From contig JANTQA010000032.1 in the NCBI GenBank assembly GCA_027625915.1, positions 14,834,001 through 14,898,000 on the forward strand: a stretch of 64,000 bases of DNA, in the 5' to 3' direction. Below are positions 1 through 9,320 of this stretch, piece after piece. The notes under the pieces are model-generated. The model did not search any database. It was given only the letters and a program-made list of their open reading frames with translations, and was not told the origin of the DNA. The DNA is from Anaeramoeba flamelloides. Taxonomy: Eukaryota; Metamonada; Anaeramoebidae. The stretch's first letter is position 1. Each line of letters starts with the position of its first letter. Both the position numbers and the translations under genes were made by a program.

Positions 1-15
1 ATAAATTCTCTATTG

Positions 16-47
<32 letters not shown>

Positions 48-261
48 ATTGTAATACCTAAAAAATATCACATAGAATTATTATCTGAAAATTAGAGATA
101 TTTTTGACATAATACATGAAAAATAAACAAATATATTTATCATTTAGATTTCTTCAACAGCAGAGAATAATTTTGATTATTTGAATTCTTATATAGAATT
201 TAAAATTAATATACATATTAAAACATAAATGGCATATATTATTTGAAATAACTTCTTTTAT

Positions 262-960
262 TTACTTATTTATTTATTGTGAGAAAGGATTAATCGAAGA
301 AGATTTAGTAAATAAAAAAGAGAAGAATAAAAATAATTAAAATATTAAAGTAAAAAAATATTATATCATTTAGATGACCAAATTAAAAATTATCCATGTC
401 CTGAAACAGGAGGAGTAAAAACCCGATAGAATTATTATCTGCAATAAATAAGATTATACAAAAATTGATTAATAAATTGGTATTCCATTGTCCTTGGGTT
501 TTTTTAATTTGAAAGAATGGAGTAAAATCTCTGATTTTGCTGAATTCTTTTGAATAAAAAAAAAAAAAAAAAAAACAGACACTGTTCCAAAAAGTGGTGC
601 ACTATATACCCGAATTTTTATATTTTTTTACTATTTTAGAAATTTTTTATTTTCACATTTTTATTTTCATTTTTTCTTTATTACCTTAAGTTTTCTAACC
701 ATTAGAGCTTTGATGAAAAATTCTTGACAAGAACAATAAATTTCTTAATTTTAATTAGCCATATTAAAGATTTTTTTGGTATTTTTCCTAAGAATACCAT
801 TTTTATATACGTTTTTTTCTAAAATTTTTGTTAATTTTTTTTTTCCGTTTGATTCTGATAAATGTATATCTTTCACAATACCAAATAAAGTGATTTATAT
901 TTTCATAATATTGGGTACAATAATCAAACAACTTATTTTATATTGAAAAATCTGAATAAT
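262..960 (-). mobile_element. LINE-like 3' fragment, copy 2 (reverse)
   Basis: Read on the minus strand, this matches the element at 14,196-15,600. It contains the same short conserved peptide with a C-x2-C...H...C pattern (DYCTQYY, then INHFIWYC), typical of the zinc finger at the C-terminus of non-LTR retrotransposon reverse transcriptases, followed by a 3' region that ends in an AATAAATAAATAA-like tail near 262-285. The coding part is broken and 5' truncated. This copy lacks the TA-flanked element found inside the 14-15 kb copy, so it shows the empty insertion site (TA at about 632-633). The upstream limit near 960 is approximate. The family is inferred from the zinc-finger pattern and the simple-repeat tail. 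Confidence 0.5.
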
Positions 961-1195
961 AATAGAGAATTATAATTAATTTCATAAAAACTCAACTTTT
1001 TAAAAACTATATTTAAAAAAAAACTTTTTCAAACACCTCTTGGATCAAAAGATACAAATAATTTCAAAGGATATGACCATTAAATCTAAAAATTACAAAT
1101 AGTATCCTTAAATGATAGACCTTCTATAATGCCAACCCTTTATTATTGTAGAATGTTTTATTTTTATATTTATTTTTTTGTTTACTCCTCTTTAA

Positions 1196-1698
1196 ACTGC
1201 TGCGTCCTCACATGTTGGGGGTGGGATTGAGTTATTATACTATTTTACATTCATTTCTCAAAAAAAAAATTGTTCTGAAGAAATTAAACAAAAAAATTAC
1301 ATAGTTTCCAAGTTAAAAACACAAAAAAAATTTCCAAATAGATTTTTTAATAAAATTTTCAAAAAAAAATGAATAATTTTAGTGATTTTCAATTCAAATT
1401 TTAAAATATGAAAACAGTTGTAAACTTGTAAAAACACCTGTAAAAAAAAAAATTAGCCAAGCCTGGGGAAATTCTTTGGTGTCTTTAAATTTGAAATAGA
1501 AATTATGAAAATTTAAAATCAAATTTTGGAAGGATCAAAGAAAGGTAAAATTGTGAAAAATTGTTGGAATTGTGAAAATATCCTAGTTTTTTTTATCTAA
1601 AAGAAATTCTCAGTGTGGTTAAATTTAAAAGAGAGAATAAAATATCATCAAGAGGGTTTTAGAGACAATTCCGGTGTTTGTATCTCAAAGCCTCGTCC
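1196..1698 (+). mobile_element. TTAA-flanked MITE, family T1, copy 1
   Basis: A 503-bp non-autonomous element flanked by TTAA at 1192-1195 and 1699-1702. It aligns along its length with copies at 3,145-3,639 (inverted), 6,436-6,956 and 55,216-55,707 (inverted). Its ends have diverged from the family terminus GGACTACGTT seen best at 6,436. No coding capacity is visible. The TTAA target duplication is the hallmark of piggyBac-type transposases, so mobilisation by such an enzyme is inferred. The right end lies about 40 bp upstream of a likely 3' splice site for the UBA gene, which puts this copy in an intron or 5' flank. Confidence 0.7.
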
Positions 1699-1788
1699 TT
1701 AATATCTATTTCACTTATCATTTTTTCTTATTCTTTAGTTTTTATATTTTCGTTTTTGGTCAAGGAAAACAAATTTTATAAATCCTGG

Positions 1789-2316
1789 ATGAGTTCTAAA
1801 ACTAGATATGACAATGGTTATGATCATTTTTTAAAATTACGTCTCCAGTATCTCAAGTATGTGGAAAAATTAAATATTCTTGGTGAAGAAAAACAAACGT
1901 TCATTCTTAAAAATAAAAAAATACAACAAGAGATTGACAATCTTAAAAACTTTAAAAAGAATTTACAATCATCAATAACAAAAATCCAGCAGTTTGATCA
2001 ACAATTAGAAAAAGTAAAAAAAGAACGTGACGAGGAACTACAAAAATATTCTCAAAAAGAAACTTGGACAAAAGATCTGCCCATCGATCATCACGAATCA
2101 GACAACGAGCCAGAGAAAACAAACAAACAAACAACCAACGACCAACCAACACAAAACAATAATCAAAATGCAACACAAAATCCAGATGCTATCAAATATT
2201 CTCAACAATTAGAACAACTTGGATATATGGGATTCACCGATCAACAAAAAAACTTGGACATTTTGAAACAGTTCAATGGGAATGTAGATCTTGCTCTTGA
2301 CAAATTGTTTAATTAA
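1789..2316 (+). CDS. UBA-domain protein, coiled coil (5' end uncertain)
   Basis: From the first in-frame ATG the product is 175 residues. The last 36 residues form a ubiquitin-associated domain: a QLEQLGYMGF core, then NLDILKQFNG and a closing ALDKLF helix, closest in pattern to the C-terminal UBA of ubiquilin/Dsk2. Before it lie a charged coiled coil (about residues 10-95) and a Thr/Asn/Gln linker. UBA domains bind ubiquitin, so a role in ubiquitin recognition is likely, but no ubiquitin-like domain or catalytic domain is seen. The frame stays open upstream with a hydrophobic stretch. A pyrimidine-rich tract ending in TTCTTTAG (about 1,731-1,738) looks like a 3' splice site, so the true protein probably has an upstream exon and perhaps a membrane anchor. 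Further upstream the frame runs into the MITE end and cannot be native. An AATAAA lies just after the stop. Confidence 0.65.
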   Translation: MSSKTRYDNGYDHFLKLRLQYLKYVEKLNILGEEKQTFILKNKKIQQEIDNLKNFKKNLQSSITKIQQFDQQLEKVKKERDEELQKYSQKETWTKDLPIDHHESDNEPEKTNKQTTNDQPTQNNNQNATQNPDAIKYSQQLEQLGYMGFTDQQKNLDILKQFNGNVDLALDKLFN

Positions 2317-2828
2317 ATTAACTTTTACGAAAAGAATTCAGTCAAATAAATAAGATTTTATAAATGAATTAATATTCTTTTGTTATTCTTTTTTCATCTT
2401 TCTCTTTTTCTCTTTTTTTTTCTTATTTTTTCTTTTTTTTTCGAGAACCAAAATCAAAACTTTGGGTCTTTTTAATTTTAATCACAAATTATTTTGGAAT
2501 TAGTGAGCCATTTTAACTTTGAAAGGAACTATGTTGTTTCAAGATAACTGATTATCTCCCTGATTTCCAAATTTATTTTTTTTTATCAGTTTCTTCAAAC
2601 CTAAATATAAAAAGCAAAATTTGGTGGTGGTTGCAAAAAAAATCCCAACAATAACCATTTATTTTAATTGGAATCAAATTTATTAATGGCCCCTGATTAT
2701 TAAAAAGTGGGATCATGAATTCAAAACTACTTTCACTTAAATAACTAGTGATTTTAAATTGAAACCATAATGAAAATTTAATCCACTACCAAAATATTGG
2801 CTCATTGAAGAAAGATATAGTGGAGACA
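2317..2828. other. AT-rich spacer after UBA gene
   Basis: Contains the probable polyadenylation region (AATAAA shortly after the stop) and a T-rich stretch at 2,380-2,450. I see no gene. Confidence 0.5.
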
Positions 2829-3078
2829 ACAAATTCCGTTTATAATACAATTAATTGTAAAAGAAAAAGATCAAAATTTTAATTCAGCTTTCCAAAAAAA
2901 AAATCAACCCAAGTATTAAAATAAAGCATCAAAGTCCCCAATTCTCAAAGGAAAAATTAATAATTTTAGATTGTTTATTGAAATAAAAATTTGAAAGTTT
3001 CCTTTGATTAAAAAATCGTTTTTGTGGAAAGCTGAATGAAAATTTTGTTTCATTTATTTTGCAACAAATAGTAATAAA
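2829..3078. repeat. Inverted-repeat element R5, copy 1
   Basis: The ends form an inverted repeat of about 45 bp built around AAAATTTTCATTCAGC and TTTCC (left arm 2,840-2,900, right arm 3,020-3,075). The same arms occur around 30,336-30,562. It is a short foldback or MITE-like element with no coding capacity, and its borders are approximate. Confidence 0.5.
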
Positions 3079-3144
3079 CCAGCAAAAAATTTAATTTTTA
3101 CAAGAAATTTTTAAAAAAGAATTATGAAGATATTGAAAGATGAA
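3079..3144 (+). mobile_element. Fragment of TA element M2, split by T1 insertion
   Basis: The stretch ending in TATTGAAAGA matches the interior of the M2 elements at 29,750-29,780 and, inverted, at about 27,900-27,935. The match resumes after the T1 copy at 3,640 onward (TTAAATTG). The M2 copies carry a single TTAA at this point (29,781-29,784 and 27,900-27,903), which shows the uninterrupted site. Confidence 0.5.
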
Positions 3145-3639
3145 GGACCAGGTTTTCAAATGAAAATATGTGAAATAATGGATAAAAAACTCTTGAAAGA
3201 ATTCAAGAATCTCTGTTAAATTTTCACACTGAGAATTACTTTTTCAAAAAAAAAATAGGATATTTTCACAATTCCAACAATTTTTCACAATTTTACCTTT
3301 CTTTGATCCTTCCAAAATTTGATTTTAAATTTTCAGAATTTCTATTTCAAATCCTAAAACTCAAAACAATTTCCAACAGCTGTTCGAATTGTTTTTACAG
3401 GTGTTTTTACAAGTTTACAACTGTTTTCATATTTTAAAATTTGAACTTGAAAATTCCCTAATTGGAATTTTTTTTAAAAATTTTTCAATTAAAGCCAGGT
3501 TTTTTTTTTGATAATTTTTAATTTAGGATTATTTTATTGTTTTTTTTTTGACCAATTTCTTCAGAACAAAAATTCTTTTTGAGAAATGAATTTAAAATAA
3601 CATAATAACAAAACACCCTCTGGGGTGAAAAGATATTCA
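3145..3639 (-). mobile_element. TTAA-flanked MITE, family T1, copy 2 (inverted)
   Basis: A 495-bp copy of family T1 opposite in orientation to copy 1. The right flank is TTAA (3,640-3,643); the left flank reads TGAA, probably a mutated TTAA. It begins GGACCAGGTTTT, related to the GGACTACGTTTTT end of the copy at 6,436. With copy 1 it brackets the UBA gene. Confidence 0.7.
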
Positions 3640-3758
3640 TTAAATTGAATTTTTGCTCCAAAAATCTTCAAAATAAAACTTTTTTTTAATTTGTAGCCAC
3701 TTTAAGAAAAATGTGAACCAAAAGTTTTATAATGTATTGACTGTGCAATAAATTTGAA

Positions 3759-3958
3759 TCACAGCCAATTCCACTTTTAAGACAAAAACTTTGAACTAAA
3801 TTTAAGGCTTATAAAAATCTCAAATTAAAGTACAAAATAAGGAATTGTTTTTTACACATATTCTTTGACTAGAATTTGAATTTTGTGCCCCAATTTGAAT
3901 TTTTTGTGTAACTTAAATTCAATTAAAAGTTTATCTGGGAAAAATTTTACTGGGTGTA
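3759..3958. mobile_element. 200-bp MITE R1, degenerate copy
   Basis: Aligns end to end with the three better R1 copies (5,425; 22,821; 63,544), including the CCACTTTTAAG and AAATTTAAGGC blocks in the left arm and GAATTTTGTGCC at the start of the right arm. Divergence is high, so this is the oldest R1 copy in the window. Confidence 0.5.
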
Positions 3959-5055
3959 GATTTTTGAAAGCTTCACTTATTAAAAATTTGAGTCACAGTT
4001 TTTTCAACACACTTTTAAACAAAAAAAATAATTTAATTATATAAAAATTGCAAACTATTTTCCCCATGTTGAAATTAACACTGATTATTAATTATTAATC
4101 ATTTCTATAAATTCAAGATCTAATCTCAAATATTGATTTAAATATAAATTTTCTGTGCAAATGAATAGCTATATCAAATTAGCAAATGTGAAATATAATC
4201 AGATTAAAATTTTCTCCAAAGGTTAGAAGTTGTCGGTTAGAGTTATTAAGGTGAATTTAGCTAGAAAAAAACTTGCAATTTTATTTAATTTAAATTTATT
4301 TTTTATGATTTAAATTTGTTAAAAAACGGTAAAAATTGTTTTTAATTGGCGTAATTATAGGGAAAATAAAAGTGGCCATTTGGAAAAAAGGGCGAAACAG
4401 GGTAAAAAGGTACAAAATGATTTATAAAATTTTAATCTTCGCTAAAACAAATAGTAAAAACATTTAAATTAAGAAACAAAACATCTTCAAGTAAACTCTT
4501 TTTCAAATAAACGGATCAAAAAATTTCAAGAATTATTCACAATTGAATCAAATTAATTACAGTGTTGTTCTAATAGATAAGAAATAGTTTAATGGTGAAA
4601 AACACCCAACTGAATATTTATAACTCAATAAAAACAAAAAAAAAAAAAAAAATTGTAATTAAATATTTAAAAGATTGATGTGTCCTTTTATTTGAAATGA
4701 GAAATCTTGTTTTCTAAATTATGGGGGGGGTTATAAAATGAATAAAAATCTTTGAATGTGTTGAATTCATAAAAATTTTTGAACTGGGTGAATTGGTTAA
4801 AAGTCCTTTATACACCAAACTTAAGTTCTTTGCGGTCTCATTTTCAATACAAAGTCACAATTCATCTATTATTTTCTTGGAATTGTTTTTTTCTTTATTT
4901 TTTTTTACTTTGTTACATGCATCAATCCAGCGGTTATCTTCCGAAATTCATATATCTGACTCATTAAAAATTGAACTTAAACTTTTTCCATTTTATACTG
5001 ATAGATTATTTCCAAATTTGTTTATTCTTATCTTGCTTTTTTATTTTCCAACGGT

Positions 5056-5092
<37 letters not shown>

Positions 5093-5424
5093 TGAAAGAA
5101 ATGAATAATTAAAAAGAAAATCACCAATAAGTAATGATCCTATGAATAGTCCAATTTGAGGGTATTGGTGATTCTGGGGAATTAAAATTTTGTTTGAAAT
5201 GGGGTTTATAATTGATTCTATTATTTTCGATCTTGTTAAAAAAAATAATAATAAAGTTCCCTTTATAATCGTACCTCAAGGAGTCATTTTAGAGATCTAC
5301 AAAATAGTGATTTTTTTCAACAATATTTTTATAATATACCAACCAAATGGAAAAAAACATTACCAAAAGATAGTATTAAAATACTTTTATTTTGTTTAAT
5401 CCCTCATTTTTTACGTAAATCAAT
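3959..5424. other. AT-rich spacer with (TA)n
   Basis: No supported gene. A perfect (AT)n microsatellite lies at 5,059-5,087. The short open frames here are composition-driven and show no recognisable domain. Confidence 0.5.
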
Positions 5425-5624
5425 TACAGTCGGTTTCACTTTTAAGGCACAAACTTTCAACAAAATTTAAGGTGCAATAAAAATCACAAATTACAGCACA
5501 AAATTCAAATTCTAGTAAAAATAAATTGTATAAAAAAATTGAAAATTCTGTGCCTTAATTTGAGATTTTTATAAGCCTTAAATTGTGTTGAAAGTTTGTA
5601 CCTTAATAGTGAAACTCAATATAT
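5425..5624. mobile_element. 200-bp MITE R1, copy 2
   Basis: The span includes a clear TA on the left. The left end reads TACAGTCGGTTTCAC, and the two halves are inverted repeats of about 75 bp (AAGGCACAAACTTTCAAC against GTTGAAAGTTTGTACCTT). The TA flank and CAGT terminus fit Tc1/mariner-type mobilisation. There is no coding capacity. Confidence 0.75.
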
Positions 5625-6393
5625 TATAAATGTTTTATTAATTGATCTTACTATGGGTGTTAAAAAAGATTCTCAATTATAAATCGTGTTGAGATTTTTT
5701 TCTACAGTGATAATATTTGTTGAATCTGATAAACAACAATGAAAGAAATAATTTTGGTAATACCTAGTTCAAATTCAAATAAAAAGCAGTCTTCCAAAAC
5801 ATTCCATAACTATTTTACTCCTAAACTGGGTTAGAGTGTTTAATTCGTTAATTTTTAAATGAAAATATTTTAGATTCAATCAATTTGATTATCCTTTATA
5901 ATTGATAATTTTTTTGAACATTTTTGTATCTAAATATTGTTATTTGTGAGAAACACTTTTACCAATAATTAGAACACATTTTAAAAATTTAAAAAACTGA
6001 TGTTTTAAAAATAAAATAACTTTAAACCTGTTAGTAAACGAGTAAAATATATAATTGTAATATTACTTTGGTTTTATTATAATTATTTTATTTTTTTTTA
6101 TTTTTTTATTTTATTTTTAATTTTTTTTTTTATTTTTTTTTTTGGGGGGGGGGGGATAAATTTGATGATTTTTTTAAAAGGGTTAGGAGTGGGTAAAGAT
6201 AAAAGGAATTTTACTTTGTGGGAATTTATCAAATTTCTTTTTTTGTTTTGTTATCTTTATGTTTCTCACAGTTCAATTATAATTTATAAAGTTTCTGCAT
6301 CGGGAAAAAAAGATAGATTTTATATTGTCGATAAACCAATTCAAAATCCAAATAATGATTGAAACCCCAAAGATTAGAAATGATGAATTTTTG
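5625..6393. other. AT-rich spacer with homopolymer runs
   Basis: A long T-run passes into a G-run near 6,120-6,157. I see no supported gene. Confidence 0.4.
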
Positions 6394-6397
6394 TTAA

Positions 6398-7091
6398 GGG
6401 ATTAATCTTTCTTAAATTATTTGATCTAAATTTAAGGACTACGTTCCCACCCTTGGGGGGGGGTTGATTCATTGTGTTATTTCACTTTAGCTTCTCAAAA
6501 AAAAATTTTCTCACGGAAGAAATTGGAAAAAAAAAAAAAAAAAAAACATTTTTTCTCATCTTTATCTTTTTCACGAAAACTATTTTTCTTTGTTATTCAA
6601 TGAAAAGGAAAATTGAAAATAACAAAAAAATAATTGCAAAAAATGGCTTTTGGGGTTTTTCAAGTGCATTTCAAATTTTGGAACATTTCAAACTTGTAAA
6701 AGTAAATTTAAAAAGGATGTAGAACAGCTCTTGAAAATAGTGTGAGTTCATAAAGTTGAAATGGAAATTCTAAAATATTAAAATCAAAATTTAGCATGAT
6801 CTAACAAGGTAAAAATTGTGAAAATTGTTGAAATTGTGAAAATTTCAGATTTTTTCGAAAAGAAACTCTCGTTGGACAAATATTACTTGGATTACATAAC
6901 TTATCCAAGGGTGATTTTGGACATTATTTCACTGTTTTCACCTAAAAACGTAGTCCTTAATAGAGACTGAGAAAATTTTTTGCCAATTACTTTAATTTGA
7001 AAACCCTGTTTATTTCCATATTAAACTTATTTTAAGATATGGAATCCTTATTTAGAAATTGGTCAAAAAAAAAATAATAAAGACTCGTGCC
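6398..7091 (+). mobile_element. TTAA element T2, copy 1, interrupted by T1
   Basis: Starts after TTAA (6,394-6,397) with GGGATTAATC and ends before TTAA (7,092-7,095) with GACTCGTGCC. After removing the nested T1 copy it is about 170 bp and aligns with the uninterrupted T2 copy at 23,582-23,757 (shared GAGAAAATTTTTTGCCAAT block). T2 and T1 therefore share the TTAA target but have different termini. Confidence 0.65.
6436..6956 (+). mobile_element. TTAA-flanked MITE, family T1, copy 3 (best ends)
   Basis: A 521-bp element with perfect flanking TTAA (6,432-6,435 and 6,957-6,960) and terminal inverted repeats beginning GGACTACGTT. This is the best-preserved T1 copy and defines the family ends. 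It sits inside a T2 element. The C/G-rich motif next to the left terminus (CCCACC then a G run) recurs at 55,690-55,700 in the inverted copy. Confidence 0.8.
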
Positions 7092-7095
7092 TTAA

Positions 7096-8039
7096 ATATA
7101 TTTTTTTCCCAAATAAAGTTTACTAGATACTTTTTTTGATTTTTGTTATCAAGAATTTCAAAATAAGAGAACCCTTTTAAATCTTTTTTCAAAAGCACAT
7201 TTATTTTTGATCCAAATTGTTGAAAATCTTTTTTAATAAACAAACTCCAGCCAATCCTCTTTCAAGACTTTTTTATTAAAATAAATTATCACACCTTATT
7301 CAACCCAAACACACTTAAAACTAATAATTTTCTCAATTCTCTCTTTCAACTTTCTGAAAATCAAATTTTTTTTGATTTCATTCAAAACCAATTAGAAAAT
7401 TACTCCTATTCGCGATGGAAAAAAGATTTTTGATTTCAGATAAGAATTGTTCGAAAGAACAAATCAAAACGAAAAGAAAAATAAATTTACAAATCCTTCA
7501 GTTTGATATTTTTCATCATAAAAAGGATTGATAAGAAAGCTTCAAAATAATCTGATAGTTGACGAAAAATCCTTCAAGATGTTCCAAATTTAAAAATCTA
7601 AGAAATAATAATAGCTAAGGAATTATAGAAGTTATTCTTTGAAATAGAAGAATAAAAATGACAAAAAATGATTTGCAATGAATTAAAATCAAGACTCTTT
7701 AACATCATTTTGCTTTAAGCCATTAAATAAAATTCTTGTAAAATATTTTCCAAAAAAAAAAAATTTTATTTAACTTTTTCACAAACTATTTTTTTATTTT
7801 CACTCTTTTGACATTGTGTGCTTTTGTGTTGCATTTCCAAAATTTACAAGGTTGATCTTTTCAACTTCAATAAAAACAAAACTTTTCTTTTTATTTGAAA
7901 CAAAAATTTCAAAAAAAAAAAAAAAAAAGAGAATTAGTTTTTTAATCCACCAACCAACACTTTTTTGTTTTTATTCACAGCTGCACCCACCAAACAAAAA
8001 ACAAAAAACTCAAAACATCAAAACAAAAACAACACACCA
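7096..8039. other. Spacer and 5' flank of low-complexity gene
   Basis: AT-rich with no supported gene. A pyrimidine-rich tract ending in TTATTCACAG (about 7,961-7,980) could be the 3' splice site of a 5'-UTR intron for the next gene. Confidence 0.4.
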
Positions 8040-9320
8040 ATGAATTTTGAAAGTGAACCATCTTCTGAAGACATGTTTTACCGTAATTTTTCACCAGATC
8101 TCTATTTTTTTTTCTCTTCGCTGCAAAGCGATTCTGAATTTAGCAGCACGCCACTTCGGCAAATGTCTCCTTATAAAATGCGGTCTGACATGGACATAGG
8201 CTCGCCACCACCTGCGTCGCCTTTCCTGTATGCACACATTTGGTCTGAGAACACCAACGACAGCGAAAATTGCTCTACATTCTCGACAATGGTTGAAATC
8301 CCTGTTTCCTTGCTTTCGAATTGCTCAGAAAGCTCTGAAAGGCAAGAAAAAGAAGAGTCAGAAGAGGTGGGCCAACAGGAAGCCAAGAAAATTGAAATCA
8401 AGTTCCAGCCCATCAGCGACAACAACAAGCCTAAAAAAGCGTTTGTACCGATCCATTTATCGCACCAGCAGCAACAAAAAAATCGGAATGCGAAACAGAG
8501 CGAACAACTACAGGGCATCAAGCAGTTCAGGTCTTCAAAAAGATATTTCTCTCAAGAAACATGGGAGCCCTGGGAGCCCTGGGAGCCAAACAAAATCGCG
8601 CCCCATCAGCCGAATTCAAAAATGGACAAATTCCACCAACGAAAATTTCCAATCCAAATCAAGTCGCAGCAAAAAGAAAAACAAAGCAGATCAAACTTGA
8701 TTGGAATTTCCGAAAAGAATTTAAATCGTCAATTTCCAAAATTAAATCTGCCAAAGGAGACCTTAAAAAATAATTCGAAAGTTAAGTGTATATTGACTCC
8801 TTATCCGTTGTCGATCCATAAGCCTTCAATAATAAGGCCTAAAATGAAAACTCAATTTAAACCTAAAACGCAATTTCAGCAGCAAGAGCAAAAAGAGAAA
8901 CAAAAGCCGAAACAAAAGCAGAAACGAACAGAAAAACAAAAACTAAAACAAAAACCAAAAAAAGAAAAAAAAGAGAAACAACAAAAACATTCAATTATTC
9001 AATTGGCCCAAAAGCAAAAACAACAACAACAACAACAACAAGTAATAGATAAAAATAAGCTAACAAAACATTTTAAATCAAAAATAAAAATTGAAAAGGA
9101 AATAGAACCAGAAACCGAACCAAAAATAGAAACAAAAATAGAAATAGAAAATGAAGATGAAAAAAAACCAAAAAAAATAAAGAAAAACATAATTATCAAA
9201 AATATAAAAAAAATAAAGAAACGGACCAGAAAAAGGAAAAGGAAAAGGAAAAGGAAAACCATTAAAGTCAAATCAAAAAACATTAAAGCACACTCCAACA
9301 ATAATCAAAACCAAAACTAA
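8040..9320 (+). CDS. Low-complexity protein, N-terminal reading frame
   Basis: I do not recognise this protein. From the ATG at 8,040 (MNFESEPSSEDMF) it runs 426 residues. The first 110 or so residues are Ser/Pro-rich and acidic. A Gln/Lys/Glu-rich middle contains a triple WEP repeat near residue 175. The last third is a highly basic Lys/Gln tract that ends in alternating Arg-Lys. The first 600 bases use more G and C than most of the window, as expected of real coding sequence. The frame stops at 9,320, but from 9,217 the next frame is open for 1.5 kb and continues in the same Lys-rich style. The two frames probably belong to one gene broken by a +1 shift within the purine run at about 9,225-9,260. 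Function is unknown; the basic tracts suggest nucleic-acid binding or a nuclear location, which is only an inference. Confidence 0.6.
   Translation: MNFESEPSSEDMFYRNFSPDLYFFFSSLQSDSEFSSTPLRQMSPYKMRSDMDIGSPPPASPFLYAHIWSENTNDSENCSTFSTMVEIPVSLLSNCSESSERQEKEESEEVGQQEAKKIEIKFQPISDNNKPKKAFVPIHLSHQQQQKNRNAKQSEQLQGIKQFRSSKRYFSQETWEPWEPWEPNKIAPHQPNSKMDKFHQRKFPIQIKSQQKEKQSRSNLIGISEKNLNRQFPKLNLPKETLKNNSKVKCILTPYPLSIHKPSIIRPKMKTQFKPKTQFQQQEQKEKQKPKQKQKRTEKQKLKQKPKKEKKEKQQKHSIIQLAQKQKQQQQQQQVIDKNKLTKHFKSKIKIEKEIEPETEPKIETKIEIENEDEKKPKKIKKNIIIKNIKKIKKRTRKRKRKRKRKTIKVKSKNIKAHSNNNQNQN

Noticed and set aside
1678-1788. N-terminal extension of the UBA frame from a TTG
   Set aside because: It runs into the end of a MITE (to 1,698) and a likely splice acceptor, and has no ATG.
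8171-8521. Minus-strand and alternate-frame open frames overlapping the 8.0-kb gene
   Set aside because: They are antisense or shifted shadows of the Ser/Gln/Lys-rich coding frame.
9267-9288. 22-nt GT..AG intron that would restore frame in the 8-10 kb gene
   Set aside because: All other introns here exceed 100 bp; a sequence or slippage cause is simpler. Kept only as an alternative.
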